This document shows positions 1-7,974 of a DNA stretch of 10,571 nucleotides, one piece after another. The DNA comes from Alphaproteobacteria bacterium. Its GTDB lineage: Bacteria; Pseudomonadota; Alphaproteobacteria; Reyranellales; Reyranellaceae. The stretch is taken from NCBI GenBank assembly GCA_013290035.1, contig JABCYT010000057.1:1-10571 (forward strand), in the 5' to 3' direction. The translations under genes were made by a program, and so were the position numbers. Each line of letters opens with the position of its first letter. The first letter of the stretch is position 1. Below the pieces are notes generated by a model. It was not told where the DNA came from and did no database searches. It saw only the letters and a list, made by a program, of their open reading frames with translations.

Positions 1-445
1 CGAGTGGCCGGCCCGCCTGCAGAAGCTGTCGCGCGGGCCGCTGGTCGAGGCCATGCCGCCCGGCGGCGAGCTCTGGCTCGACGGCGGCCACAACGAGGAT
101 TGCGGCATCGCGCTGGCGCGTCAGGCCGCCGACTGGGCCAAGGAGCCGGCGCCGCTGCCGCTCTACCTGATCTTCGGCATGCTCACGACCAAGGACGCCG
201 CGGGTTTTCTGCGGCCGCTGGCGCGGCACGCCCGCAGCGCGCGCGCCGTGCCGATCGAGGGCCACGCCGCCTACACGCCGCAGGAAGCCTCCGCGCGGGC
301 GGCCGAGGTGGGCCTTGATTGCGTGCCCGCAAACGACATCGGCGCGGCGCTGGAAGACCTGTTGGCCACCCAGCCCGCGCCGATGCGTGTCCTGATCTGC
401 GGGTCGCTCTACGTCGCGGGCGAAGTGCTGGCCCGCAACGGCTGA
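1..445 (+). CDS. folC: Bifunctional folylpolyglutamate synthase / dihydrofolate synthase, C-terminal part (5' end outside window)
   Basis: FolC joins glutamate to dihydropteroate and adds further glutamates to folates, using ATP, in the cytoplasm. Only the last 147 residues are here, read from base 2; the family is usually about 430 residues, so the N-terminal ATP-binding Mur-ligase-like domain lies to the left of the window. What is visible matches the C-terminal ligase domain. There is a WPARLQKL stretch at window residues 2-9, the substrate-loop motif LDGGHN at 26-31 (LDGAHN in most relatives), a central GML-TTKD segment, and the typical family ending LICGSLYVAGEVL just before the TGA at 443-445. 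The gene converges on trxA, with 7 bases between the stops. The reading frame is intact and base use matches its neighbours. The identity is secure; the activity cannot be judged without the N-terminal domain. Confidence 0.95.
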   Translation, partial: EWPARLQKLSRGPLVEAMPPGGELWLDGGHNEDCGIALARQAADWAKEPAPLPLYLIFGMLTTKDAAGFLRPLARHARSARAVPIEGHAAYTPQEASARAAEVGLDCVPANDIGAALEDLLATQPAPMRVLICGSLYVAGEVLARNG

Positions 446-452
446 GCCTGAC

Positions 453-773
453 TTAGCTGACGACTGTGTTGATCCAGCTCACCAGCTTCTGCTTGGGTTC
501 GGCGCCGATCTTGGTCGCGGCGACCTGGCCGTTCTTGAACAGCAGGAGCGTGGGGATCGAGCGGACGCCATAGCGCGACGGCGTCGTCGGATTCTCGTCG
601 ATGTTGACTTTCACCACCTTCAGCTTGCCATCCATCTCCTTGGAGATGTCCTCCAGCGAGGGGCCGATCATGCGGCACGGGCCGCACCACTCCGCCCAGA
701 AGTCGACAAGGACGGGCGTGTCGGACTTCAGGACTTCCTCTTCGAAGGAGGTATCGGTTGCTTTGACGGTCAT
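453..773 (-). CDS. trxA: Thioredoxin 1, 106 aa
   Basis: A small cytoplasmic dithiol-disulfide oxidoreductase that is reduced by thioredoxin reductase and passes electrons to ribonucleotide reductase, methionine sulfoxide reductases and other targets. The whole protein is one thioredoxin fold. The redox motif WCGPC is at residues 29-33, preceded by VDFWAE, and the cis-proline loop RSIPT has its proline at 74. FKNG follows at 79-82. The length of 106 residues is normal. The ATG at 773 was chosen because GGGAG lies 7 bases upstream of it and the protein then starts with the usual short [10 protein letters not shown] lead; the frame runs on upstream to 854, but those 27 extra residues look like leader DNA and not thioredoxin. 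The gene lies 84 bases downstream of addA in the same direction and may be read from that operon, from its own promoter, or both; I could not pick out a convincing promoter. Confidence 0.97.
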   Translation of the reverse strand: MTVKATDTSFEEEVLKSDTPVLVDFWAEWCGPCRMIGPSLEDISKEMDGKLKVVKVNIDENPTTPSRYGVRSIPTLLLFKNGQVAATKIGAEPKQKLVSWINTVVS

Positions 774-780
774 ATGGGTT

Positions 781-785
781 CTCCC
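781..785 (-). promoter_or_regulatory. Shine-Dalgarno site of trxA
   Basis: On the minus strand GGGAG is followed by 7 bases and then the ATG at 773. This spacing supports starting trxA at 773 rather than at the further upstream ATG at 854. Confidence 0.8.
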
Positions 786-816
786 AAAAACACTACAGGC
801 CGGTCGATGGACCGGC
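786..816 (-). promoter_or_regulatory. Hairpin plus T-run in the addA-trxA gap; possible weak terminator or leader hairpin
   Basis: Read on the minus strand, GCCGGTC (816-810) and GACCGGC (805-799) form a perfect 7-bp stem around the loop CATC. A run of five T follows at 790-786, but 8 bases after the stem, where a classical intrinsic terminator would have it at once. The structure lies 42 bases after the addA stop and just ahead of the trxA Shine-Dalgarno site. It could be a partial terminator that lowers read-through from addA into trxA, or an mRNA 5' leader or processing element. Its role is inference. Confidence 0.45.
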
Positions 817-857
817 GCCGCCCTTGGACCCCAAGCTAGGAACGGCAGCCGCACGAG

Positions 858-3800
858 TCAAGATGCGGCGGCGTAAGGCATTGATTTGCTGAGCATTTCC
901 GCATCGATTTCCATCAGCAAGGGCGCCGCCGTCCACAGCAAGAACGCTCGTACCGTACGGCCGGGATAGATGCCGGCGAGCAGCGCGCGATAGAGCGCGA
1001 GCTGCCGGCGATAGGCGAGCGCCACGTCCGACGCCGATTGCGGCGGCGGCCGGTTGGTCTTGTAGTCGACGATCAGCACTTCGCGCTCCGACACGGCCAG
1101 CCGGTCGACCTGGCCGCTGACGGTGAAGGTGCCGCGCGGCGTCTTCACCGTGCCGATCAGCGGCACCTCGGCGCGCGAGCCTTCGGCGAACAAAGCGGCA
1201 TGGTCCGGCGCTTCGGTGACCGCGAGCACCTCCTCGCTCCAGTGCGCGATCTCCTCATCGGTCAAGCCATGCGCCGGATGGGCGAGGAAGCGCTCCGCCG
1301 CCGGCGCGCGCGCCGCGGTCGGCAGCGCGGGCAGATGGCGCAGTAGTTCGTGCAGCAGCCGGCCGCGTTGCCAGCGCCGCGAGTCTTCGTGCGCCAGCGG
1401 GCTGAAAGCCCGCGGGCTCGAGCGACTTTCGTCCGGCAGCGGTTGCGAAGGTGCCAGCGGCGCCGGCGGGTCGGGTTCGGCCGGTGCGGGCTGGCGCACC
1501 CACGGTTCGAGTTTGGCCGCCGCCTCCAGAGGCAATTCGGCCTGTTCGGGCAACTCGATGCGGCCGGCATTGGCGAGCTCGTAGCCATCGCCCGACCAGC
1601 CTTCCGGGCCGAGCAGCGTCGTGAAGTCGAACGGGCGCGGCACGGCGCTGCCGGCCTCGCTGCTTGCCCGCAACCCCGCCGCGATGCGCTCGTACCAGCA
1701 GCCACGATCGGGCTTCTTCGCGCCGATCCAGCCGCCGACATAGAGCCGATCCTCGGCGCGGGTCATGGCGACATAGAGCAGGCGGTTCTGCTCCTCGAGC
1801 GCGCGCTCGCGCGCCTGGGCGCGCCAGCTGCGCGCGGCCTCGTTGGCGTCGTCGGCGCGCGGCAGCCAGAGCCGGGCCTCGCCGTCGGCGCCGGCCAGCA
1901 GGCGCTCGGTGTCGCGCGGCACGCGGGTCGTGTCGGGCAGGTAGACGATCGGCGCCTGCAGTCCCTTCGACGCATGCACGGTGAGGATGCGCACCTCGCG
2001 GCGGCGGTTCTGGTCGAGATCGCGCTTGATCTCGCCGCCGCCCGCTTCGAACCAGCGCAGGAAGCCTTGCAGCGAGCCTCCCTCGGCGCCCTGATACTGC
2101 AGCGCGCGCGCCAGCAACTCATCGATCGGGTCGGCGGCCTCGCGGCCCAGCCGCTCCAGCAGGGCCACGCGGCCGCCTTCGGGGCCGAGCGCCTCGGCGA
2201 AGAAATCGAACGGCGTGATGTAGTCGGCGCGCTTCAGCCAGGCCGACAGCCGCACATGAGCGGCGGCGAAGGCGGCATCGCCCGCGCGCTCGCGCAGGGC
2301 GCGCCAGAGATGGCCGGTGCGCTTCCACGCCAGGGTGAAGAGCTGCTCCTCGCCGAGGCCGATCAGCGGCGATTTCAGAAGGCACGCCAGATTGAGATCG
2401 TCCTGCGGCAACAGCACGAAGCGCGCCGCGGCCAAAAGATCCTGGATCGCGAGCTCTTCGCCCAGGTTCAGGCGATCGACGCCAGCCACCTCGATTCCCT
2501 CGCGCTTCAGCGCGCGCACAAGCGCATTCACGAACTCGTTGCGCCGCCGCACCAGCACCATGAAATGGCCGGCATGCAGCAGCTCGCCCTTGCGCGCGCG
2601 CTGCTCGCGGCCGATCAGGCTTTTGGCGTGGACGGCGATCAGGCGGGCGAGGCGCTCATGCGGCAGCGCCAGCGCGCCGCGTGGACCTTCCAGGTCGGTG
2701 GTGTCGATCTCGGCCTCGGGCGCGCTGACCAGCGGCCATAGCTCGACCCGGCCAGGCTCGTTCTTCCGGCTGGGCAGATGGCTGACGCCGCCAGGTTCGG
2801 CGACGCCGCGGGCCGCTTCGACCTGGCCGAACACCCAATCGACGGCATCGAGCACGGCGGGCGTCGAGCGGAACGAGACATTGAGATCGACGGGCACGAA
2901 TCTCTGCTCGGCGATGCGGCTCTGTTCGGCGAACCACTCGCGCATCTCCTTGAGCTTGCGCGGATCGGCGCGCTGGAAGCCGAAGATCGACTGCTTGGTG
3001 TCGCCCACGGCGAACACGGTGCGGCTGCGCTCGACCGCGCCCTCGCCCACGAAGAACTCCTCGGTCAGGCGGCGGATCACCTCCCACTGGTCGGGATTGG
3101 TGTCCTGCGCTTCGTCGACCAGCACGTGGTCGATGCCGCCGTCGAGTTTGTAGAGCACCCAGGCGGCACTGGCCGCACTCTCCAGCAGGCGCCGCGTCGC
3201 CACGATGAGGTCGTCGTAGTCGAGCGCCGCGCGCCGCCGCTTGGCGCGGGAATAGCGGCCGGCGATGTCGAGGCCGAGCCGCAGCAGCGCCAGGGTGTAG
3301 TCGACCAACGCCGCGCCGGCGACGCGATCGAGCACTTGCGCCAGCCGCTCGGCCTCGCCGCGCAACACCTTGTCGATGCCGGGCATCGCCGCCGTCGCGG
3401 CCTTGGTGGCGAGCCGTGATTGAATCCCACCGTCGGCCTTGAAGAATGCCTTGGCATAGGCGGTGAGGAGCGACGGCCGGTTTTCGGCGACGGCCAGCCA
3501 TTCGGCGATTTGCTGCCCGCGTTCGACATCGGTCTTGGTGCCCTTTGCCAACGCTCGTGCAGCGGCGCGCAGGCCCGCGGCATCGAAGGCGGCATCGAGG
3601 CAGGCCTTGGTCCGCAGGCTGTCGGCGGTGTCGTCGGGCGAGCAGCCCATCTCCTCGGCCAGCCGCGCGCGCACGCGCCGCAGTCCCGCTTCGTCGCCGA
3701 TGCGAGCCAGCAGCCAGGCCCGTTCGCTCAAGAGCCTGGCCATGAGCTCGGCGTATTCGGCGATCGAGATCCGGTTGGCCACCGCGGCCAGCGCATCGAC

Positions 3801-4340
3801 CAGCGCAGGCGGCGCATCACGGCGGGCCAGCGCCTCCATCTGATCGTCCTGGGCGTGACGCAGCAGCGTCTGCGCCTCGGCCTCGTCGAGCACCTCGAAG
3901 CCCGGCGCCACGCCGGCCTCGAGCGGAAAGCGCTTGAGCAGCGCCTGGCAGAAGGCGTGGATGGTGAGGATGTTGATGCCGCCCGGCGCATCGAGCACGC
4001 GCGCGAACAGGCGGCGCGCCGCGACACGCTCCGCCGGATCGGGCGTGCGGTCGATGAGCTGCTCGACCTCCGCGTCGAGCGGGGCCTGCTGGGCGAGCGC
4101 CCAGCGTCCGAGCTGGGTCGCCAGACGGTTGCGCATTTCGGCGGCGGCTGCCTTGGTGAAGGTGAGGCACAGGATGCGCTCGGGTTTCACGCCGTCCAGC
4201 AGCAGGCGCGTCACGCGATCGGTCAGCACCTTGGTCTTGCCGGTGCCGGCATTGGCCTCGACCCAGGCCGAGTGGCCCGGCGTCGTGGCGCGCCGCTGCG
4301 CGTCGGTTGCCAGCCCCAGCGGATCGAGCGCCGCGCTCAT
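858..4340 (-). CDS. addA: AddA: helicase-nuclease subunit of double-strand break repair, 1160 aa
   Basis: AddA is the motor subunit of AddAB, the RecBCD-like complex that binds double-strand ends, unwinds and degrades DNA, and makes 3' tails for RecA. All superfamily 1 helicase motifs are visible: Walker A AGTGKT near residues 31-36 (Lys35), motif Ia LTFTKAAAAEM (59-69), motif II DEAQDT (409-414), motif III VGDTKQSIFGF (from about 445), motif IV SFRST (489-493), motif V TVHASKGLQAP (787-797) and motif VI LLYVAMTRAEDRL (854-866). After a proline-rich linker (about 950-980) comes a PD-(D/E)XK nuclease with GRLLHELL (His997), GQVDRL (Asp1079), VDYKT (Asp1092, Lys1094) and RQLALY (Gln1113), so the nuclease looks active. 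The ATG at 4340 overlaps the addB stop as ATGA. An upstream in-frame start at 4424 is rejected because it would overlap addB by 88 bases and adds arginine-rich sequence without family character. Confidence 0.96.
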   Translation of the reverse strand: MSAALDPLGLATDAQRRATTPGHSAWVEANAGTGKTKVLTDRVTRLLLDGVKPERILCLTFTKAAAAEMRNRLATQLGRWALAQQAPLDAEVEQLIDRTPDPAERVAARRLFARVLDAPGGINILTIHAFCQALLKRFPLEAGVAPGFEVLDEAEAQTLLRHAQDDQMEALARRDAPPALVDALAAVANRISIAEYAELMARLLSERAWLLARIGDEAGLRRVRARLAEEMGCSPDDTADSLRTKACLDAAFDAAGLRAAARALAKGTKTDVERGQQIAEWLAVAENRPSLLTAYAKAFFKADGGIQSRLATKAATAAMPGIDKVLRGEAERLAQVLDRVAGAALVDYTLALLRLGLDIAGRYSRAKRRRAALDYDDLIVATRRLLESAASAAWVLYKLDGGIDHVLVDEAQDTNPDQWEVIRRLTEEFFVGEGAVERSRTVFAVGDTKQSIFGFQRADPRKLKEMREWFAEQSRIAEQRFVPVDLNVSFRSTPAVLDAVDWVFGQVEAARGVAEPGGVSHLPSRKNEPGRVELWPLVSAPEAEIDTTDLEGPRGALALPHERLARLIAVHAKSLIGREQRARKGELLHAGHFMVLVRRRNEFVNALVRALKREGIEVAGVDRLNLGEELAIQDLLAAARFVLLPQDDLNLACLLKSPLIGLGEEQLFTLAWKRTGHLWRALRERAGDAAFAAAHVRLSAWLKRADYITPFDFFAEALGPEGGRVALLERLGREAADPIDELLARALQYQGAEGGSLQGFLRWFEAGGGEIKRDLDQNRRREVRILTVHASKGLQAPIVYLPDTTRVPRDTERLLAGADGEARLWLPRADDANEAARSWRAQARERALEEQNRLLYVAMTRAEDRLYVGGWIGAKKPDRGCWYERIAAGLRASSEAGSAVPRPFDFTTLLGPEGWSGDGYELANAGRIELPEQAELPLEAAAKLEPWVRQPAPAEPDPPAPLAPSQPLPDESRSSPRAFSPLAHEDSRRWQRGRLLHELLRHLPALPTAARAPAAERFLAHPAHGLTDEEIAHWSEEVLAVTEAPDHAALFAEGSRAEVPLIGTVKTPRGTFTVSGQVDRLAVSEREVLIVDYKTNRPPPQSASDVALAYRRQLALYRALLAGIYPGRTVRAFLLWTAAPLLMEIDAEMLSKSMPYAAAS
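4337..4340 (-). other. ATGA stop/start overlap, addB-addA
   Basis: The minus-strand bases ATGA hold both the addA start codon (4340-4338) and the addB stop codon TGA (4339-4337). The purine-rich GAGGA just before the ATG lies too close to serve as a well-placed Shine-Dalgarno site. This suggests that ribosomes ending addB restart on addA, which would keep the two partner subunits in balance. Confidence 0.85.
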
Positions 4341-7282
4341 TCCTCGCCACCGCCCGCGGTCGACCATTCGGCGACGCGCTCGAGATGAGCGTAGTCGTTG
4401 AAGTGCGGGATGAATTCCGGCCACGGCAGGGCGCCATAGGGCGTCGCGGGATTGGCGAAGTGCTCGGCCATCCTGGCGACAAGCGCCAGCATCGCCGGGA
4501 CCAGCTGTTCGCTATCCTTGATCTCCTTGACCTCGCCGCCATTGCCCAAGCCGTTGGCCTGCCAATAGGAGAGGTGCACGGCGCGCGCCTTGCCCTTGAT
4601 TGCCTTGAAGCCACCCTGTTGGGCCATTGTCGCCTCGAGCAGGAGCTGGGGCGCGAACAGTCCCTCCAGCTCCTTGGGCGAGGGGACGCGGCCGGTCTTG
4701 TAGTCGATGATCTCCCAGCCGCCGGGCTCGATCTCGTCGATGCGATCGGCACGCGCCTCGATGCGCAACGGGCGGCCCGGTGGGCCCACGGTGATAGCGC
4801 CGTCCGTTTCGCTCGCCAGCAGCCTGGTGCCCGCCGCGCGTCGCGCATTCTCGGTGCCGACGAACCAGCGCGCCAGACGCTGGAAGCGCGGCCACCAGAA
4901 AGCGCGTTCGGCCGGCGCCGCGAGCAGCGGTTCGAGATGCTTCTCGCCCAGTGCCTCGAACCGGCCGATCGCGTCGGCCGGCAGCAGGCCCGAGGGATAT
5001 GCCTTCAGGAATTCGTCGAGCGTATCGTGCAGCGCCGAGCCGCGGTCGGCGGCGCCGAGCTCCGCCTCCAGCGGATCGAGCACCTTCAGCCCCAGGATGC
5101 GCCGCGCATAGAGCCCGTAGGGATCGCGGCGCCACTGCTCGATGCTGGACACCGAGAGCCGCGTCGGCCGTGCCTCGAGCGGGGGCCGCGCTTCGGGACG
5201 GGGCCATGGCTTATAGGCATCGGGTCGATCAAGCGCGTCGGCCCAGGCGAGGTAGCTCCTGCGGCCGCGCTGGATGTATTCCGGCGGGGCAGCGGCGCTG
5301 CCGGGTTCGTAGCCGAACAGCGCGTCGAGCCGCGCCAGCCAGCGCGACGGCACCGTCGGCGCGCCGCCCTCGCGCTCGGCGCGGGTCAGCAGCACGCGCT
5401 CGGCGCCGAGCGCGGCGGCAAAATCGTGAGCCGACAGGCCGATGCGCCGCTCCGGCTGGGGCAGTCCAAGCGCGCTGCGCATCGGCCGGTTGATCCACGG
5501 TCCGGTCTCGACCGCGGGTGGCCACGTCCCCTCGTTCAGTCCGCCCAGCACCAGAAGGTCGGCGCGCTGCAGGCGGGCTTCCAGCGGCCCCCAGATGGCC
5601 AGGCGCGGATGGCGGCCGAAGCGGGGGCGGATGATCTCTGGCTCGAGCATCGCGGAAAGCAGCGCCGGCCATTCGCCACCCGCGATTTCGTCGGGGCCGG
5701 TCCATGCGGCGCGCAGGCGGGCGAGGGCGTCGGCCAGCGCTTCGCCCGCCTCGCCCGACCACAGCGTCTCGGCCGTCGCGATCGCCTCGCCAGCGGCGAT
5801 GGTGGCGTCGAGCAGAGCGGCGGGGGCAGCAGCTTTCGCCATCGATGCCGCAAGGTCCGACGTCGCGGCATCGAGTCGATCGATCAACATCTCGACGGCA
5901 CGCTGGTCGGTGGGATCGCCGAACCTGGCCTTCGCGATGTGAGCACGGATCGCCGGCATGCCGGGCGTGGGCTTCAGCCCGCGCAGGCACTTGCGATCGA
6001 GCCGCCGTGTCGCATCGAGCAGCGCCGCACGATCGCCGCCCAGGGTGCAGAGCGGATGCTTCAGCAAGGCGAGCAGGGCGACCGGCGCGAAGCCTTCGTC
6101 GACGGCCGCGACCAGCGCGTGCAACAGGGCAGCCGGCGGCGTGTCGGCCAATGGCGCGCCGGCCGAGTCATCGATGTCGACATTCCAGCGCCTGAGTTCG
6201 GCGGCGACGCGGCGCGCCAGCGCGCGGTCGGGCGTGACCAGGGCCGCCGTGCGGCCTTCGTCCTTCAGCGTCTCGCGCAACGCGAGGGCCACGACCAGCG
6301 CTTCCTGATGGGCGGTCGCGCAATCGGCACGCGTCACATGCTCCAGCGACGATGTCGGGGGCCGCGACCACGCCTCGGTGGTCTCCGCCGGCCGCATCAG
6401 TTCGGTGATCAGCAGATGGCGCGCCGAACCGCCGCCGCCCGGCCAGTCGGCGACGTCGGTGCGATCGCAATCCAGCGCCGCGAGAAGTTCGCGCAAGCCG
6501 TATTGCGGATGCGATTGGTCGAGCTCCGTCCAGCTTGCATCGTCCATGTCGCGGTCCAGGCCCGGCAACACGACCGCGCCCTGCGGCAGTTGGGCGATGG
6601 CGGCCAGCAGGTCGCGCGTGGCGGGTTGCGAGCCGGTCGAGCCGGCGGCGATCACCGGCGTCGCGGGCGGCTCGGCGCGCCAGCGTGCCGCCTGCGCCCG
6701 GATCGCCCGGGTGCGCCGTTCGATGGCGTCGATCTGGCCGCGTTCGGCCAGCACCTGCGGCCAGGCCTCGCCGACGATGGCGAGGAATTTCAGCGTGCGC
6801 TGCCAATGGCTGGCGAAGTTGCCTTCGACCAGGCCTTCGAGCTGGCTGAACGACACGCCCTCGATGGCCAGCTCGTCGAGCAGCCGGCCGAGTTCGCGCG
6901 CAAGCCTGAGCGCCTGCGCCGCCGACTGGGCGATGGGATGGCCCTCGTCGTCCTTGAAGGCCGAAACGAGTCGCGCCAGCAGCGCCTCGCGCTCGGCCGA
7001 TTCGATGGCGGGCGGCAGGGCGAGCGCGCTGCCGTCGCCGGCCGCCACCTCCCACTCGCTTTCGTCGAGGTCGCCCAGCGGCGCCAGCCGCGGCAGCAGG
7101 GTAGGCTTGCCGTTCGTCGCGCGCAGGAAGGCCTCGCGCAAGGCCCGCACCGAGCGCCGCGTCGGCAGCAGGATCAGCACATCGGCCAGCGCCAGCGGAT
7201 CGCCGCCATGCTGCGCCAGCACGCCGGCCGCCAGCTCGTCAGCGAAGCGGCGGTCGATGCCGATGGTGAAGACGCTGGTCAT
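4337..7282 (-). CDS. addB: AddB: second nuclease subunit of AddAB, alphaproteobacterial type, 981 aa
   Basis: AddB pairs with AddA, probably helping DNA-end binding and Chi-like site recognition, and cuts the strand opposite to AddA's. The N-terminal part has a helicase-like fold signature, VLILLPTRRSVRALREAF (residues 35-52), but no GxGKT Walker A box, as expected for the 'inactivated superfamily I helicase' type of AddB. A conserved middle block contains GRHPRLAIWGPLEARL (556-571) and VLGGLNEGTWPP (578-589). The C-terminal PD-(D/E)XK nuclease is intact: GSALHDTLDEF (His752), ADRID (Asp846), IIDYKTG (Asp860, Lys862) and APQLLLEA (Gln879). The only cysteines are at about 272, 321, 412 and 432, none in the nuclease domain, so the iron-sulfur cluster of Bacillus AddB is absent. 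The ATG at 7282 overlaps the murU stop. The frame is open further upstream to 8080, but that region is murU and kinase coding sequence in another frame. Confidence 0.94.
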   Translation of the reverse strand: MTSVFTIGIDRRFADELAAGVLAQHGGDPLALADVLILLPTRRSVRALREAFLRATNGKPTLLPRLAPLGDLDESEWEVAAGDGSALALPPAIESAEREALLARLVSAFKDDEGHPIAQSAAQALRLARELGRLLDELAIEGVSFSQLEGLVEGNFASHWQRTLKFLAIVGEAWPQVLAERGQIDAIERRTRAIRAQAARWRAEPPATPVIAAGSTGSQPATRDLLAAIAQLPQGAVVLPGLDRDMDDASWTELDQSHPQYGLRELLAALDCDRTDVADWPGGGGSARHLLITELMRPAETTEAWSRPPTSSLEHVTRADCATAHQEALVVALALRETLKDEGRTAALVTPDRALARRVAAELRRWNVDIDDSAGAPLADTPPAALLHALVAAVDEGFAPVALLALLKHPLCTLGGDRAALLDATRRLDRKCLRGLKPTPGMPAIRAHIAKARFGDPTDQRAVEMLIDRLDAATSDLAASMAKAAAPAALLDATIAAGEAIATAETLWSGEAGEALADALARLRAAWTGPDEIAGGEWPALLSAMLEPEIIRPRFGRHPRLAIWGPLEARLQRADLLVLGGLNEGTWPPAVETGPWINRPMRSALGLPQPERRIGLSAHDFAAALGAERVLLTRAEREGGAPTVPSRWLARLDALFGYEPGSAAAPPEYIQRGRRSYLAWADALDRPDAYKPWPRPEARPPLEARPTRLSVSSIEQWRRDPYGLYARRILGLKVLDPLEAELGAADRGSALHDTLDEFLKAYPSGLLPADAIGRFEALGEKHLEPLLAAPAERAFWWPRFQRLARWFVGTENARRAAGTRLLASETDGAITVGPPGRPLRIEARADRIDEIEPGGWEIIDYKTGRVPSPKELEGLFAPQLLLEATMAQQGGFKAIKGKARAVHLSYWQANGLGNGGEVKEIKDSEQLVPAMLALVARMAEHFANPATPYGALPWPEFIPHFNDYAHLERVAEWSTAGGGEE
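7279..7282 (-). other. ATGA stop/start overlap, murU-addB
   Basis: The addB ATG (7282-7280) shares bases with the murU TGA (7281-7279). I see no Shine-Dalgarno sequence upstream (the bases before it read ATGCTGGC), so addB translation probably depends on ribosomes finishing murU. Confidence 0.85.
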
Positions 7283-7974
7283 GCCAGCATGCGTTCGGCT
7301 TCGGCGAGCGCCTCGGGCGTGCCGATATGGAACCAGTCGCCATCGTTGAAGACGCCGAACAGCCGGCCCTTCTCCTCTGCCTGGTTCCACAGCTTGAGCA
7401 GCGAGAAGGCGCCTTCCGGCGAGTCCCGGAACAGACGTGCGTCGCAGACCGACACGCTGGCGAAGACATAGGGGGCCAAGGATGCAATGCCGCGATAGCG
7501 CGCGCGACCGCCGGGTTCGATGAAGAAGTCGCCGCGATCCGTCGCCTCGCGGCCGATCACCTTGTGAATGGGGTGGAGCAGCAGCAACGCATCCATGCGT
7601 TCGGGAGTCCACTTCATTTCCAGCCGCTCCAGCATGGTGCCGGACGTCTCGCGCCACAGCCCGTCGCCGTTCAACACGAAGAACGGGCCAGCGCCCAGCA
7701 GAGGCAGGGCGTTCTTCACGCTGCCACCGGTTTCCAGCAATCGCTCCTCGTAGACGATGCGGGCGCGCCCGTTTACTCGATCGGCGATCTGCTGGCCGAG
7801 ATGGTGAACGTTCACCACGATATTGGTAACGCCATGCGCGATCAGTCGATCCAGCGAGCGCTCGAGCAGCGAGCGGCCAGCCACGGGAAGCAGCGGCTTG
7901 GGCAGGGTGTCGGTCAGCGGCCGCATGCGCTCGCCGCGGCCGGCCGCCAGGATCATGGCGGCGTCGATCTTCAT
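7279..7974 (-). CDS. murU: MurU-like sugar-1-phosphate nucleotidyltransferase, 231 aa
   Basis: The likely reaction is N-acetylmuramate 1-phosphate plus UTP to UDP-MurNAc, the last step of the AmgK/MurU cell-wall recycling route that bypasses MurA. The protein is a single nucleotidyltransferase domain. The N-terminal nucleotide-binding signature runs LAAGRGERMRPLTDTLPKPL (residues 9-28), with Lys26 in PKPL. ETGG is at 81-84 and the metal-site motif NGD at 102-104 (Asp104). The C-terminal motif is WFHIGTPEAL (214-223), where many relatives have aspartate at the position of His216. The length of about 230 residues fits MurU and is shorter than RmlA or GlmU. The start at 7974 overlaps the kinase stop as ATGA. 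The neighbouring anomeric sugar kinase is the main reason to prefer MurU over a mannose-1-phosphate guanylyltransferase, which remains the alternative; the exact sugar and nucleotide are inferred. Confidence 0.85.
   Translation of the reverse strand: MKIDAAMILAAGRGERMRPLTDTLPKPLLPVAGRSLLERSLDRLIAHGVTNIVVNVHHLGQQIADRVNGRARIVYEERLLETGGSVKNALPLLGAGPFFVLNGDGLWRETSGTMLERLEMKWTPERMDALLLLHPIHKVIGREATDRGDFFIEPGGRARYRGIASLAPYVFASVSVCDARLFRDSPEGAFSLLKLWNQAEEKGRLFGVFNDGDWFHIGTPEALAEAERMLA
7971..7974 (-). other. ATGA stop/start overlap, amgK-murU
   Basis: The murU ATG (7974-7972) and the kinase TGA (7973-7971) share bases. The upstream bases are GC-rich with no clear Shine-Dalgarno sequence, so coupled translation is likely. 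This ties together the two enzymes that act one after the other. Confidence 0.85.

Noticed and set aside
774..854. Longer trxA starting at 854
   Set aside because: The 27 extra residues have no thioredoxin character and cover a hairpin and a Shine-Dalgarno site; the ATG at 773 gives a standard 106-residue thioredoxin.
1350..2741. A 463-codon plus-strand open frame opposite addA, and a further long one at 3420-4388
   Set aside because: Both run antisense to the helicase motifs of addA, have low-complexity Arg/Ala/Gln-rich composition and no recognisable family features.
4341..4424. Upstream in-frame extension of addA (84 bases)
   Set aside because: It would overlap addB heavily and adds arginine-rich residues, while the ATG at 4340 forms a clean ATGA overlap and gives the usual short lead before the Walker A box.
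4307..7471. A 1054-codon open frame on the plus strand, antisense to addB
   Set aside because: It lies opposite a well-supported addB, is very rich in Arg, Ala, Gly and Gln, and shows no domain motif. Long antisense open frames are expected where GC-rich third positions remove stops.
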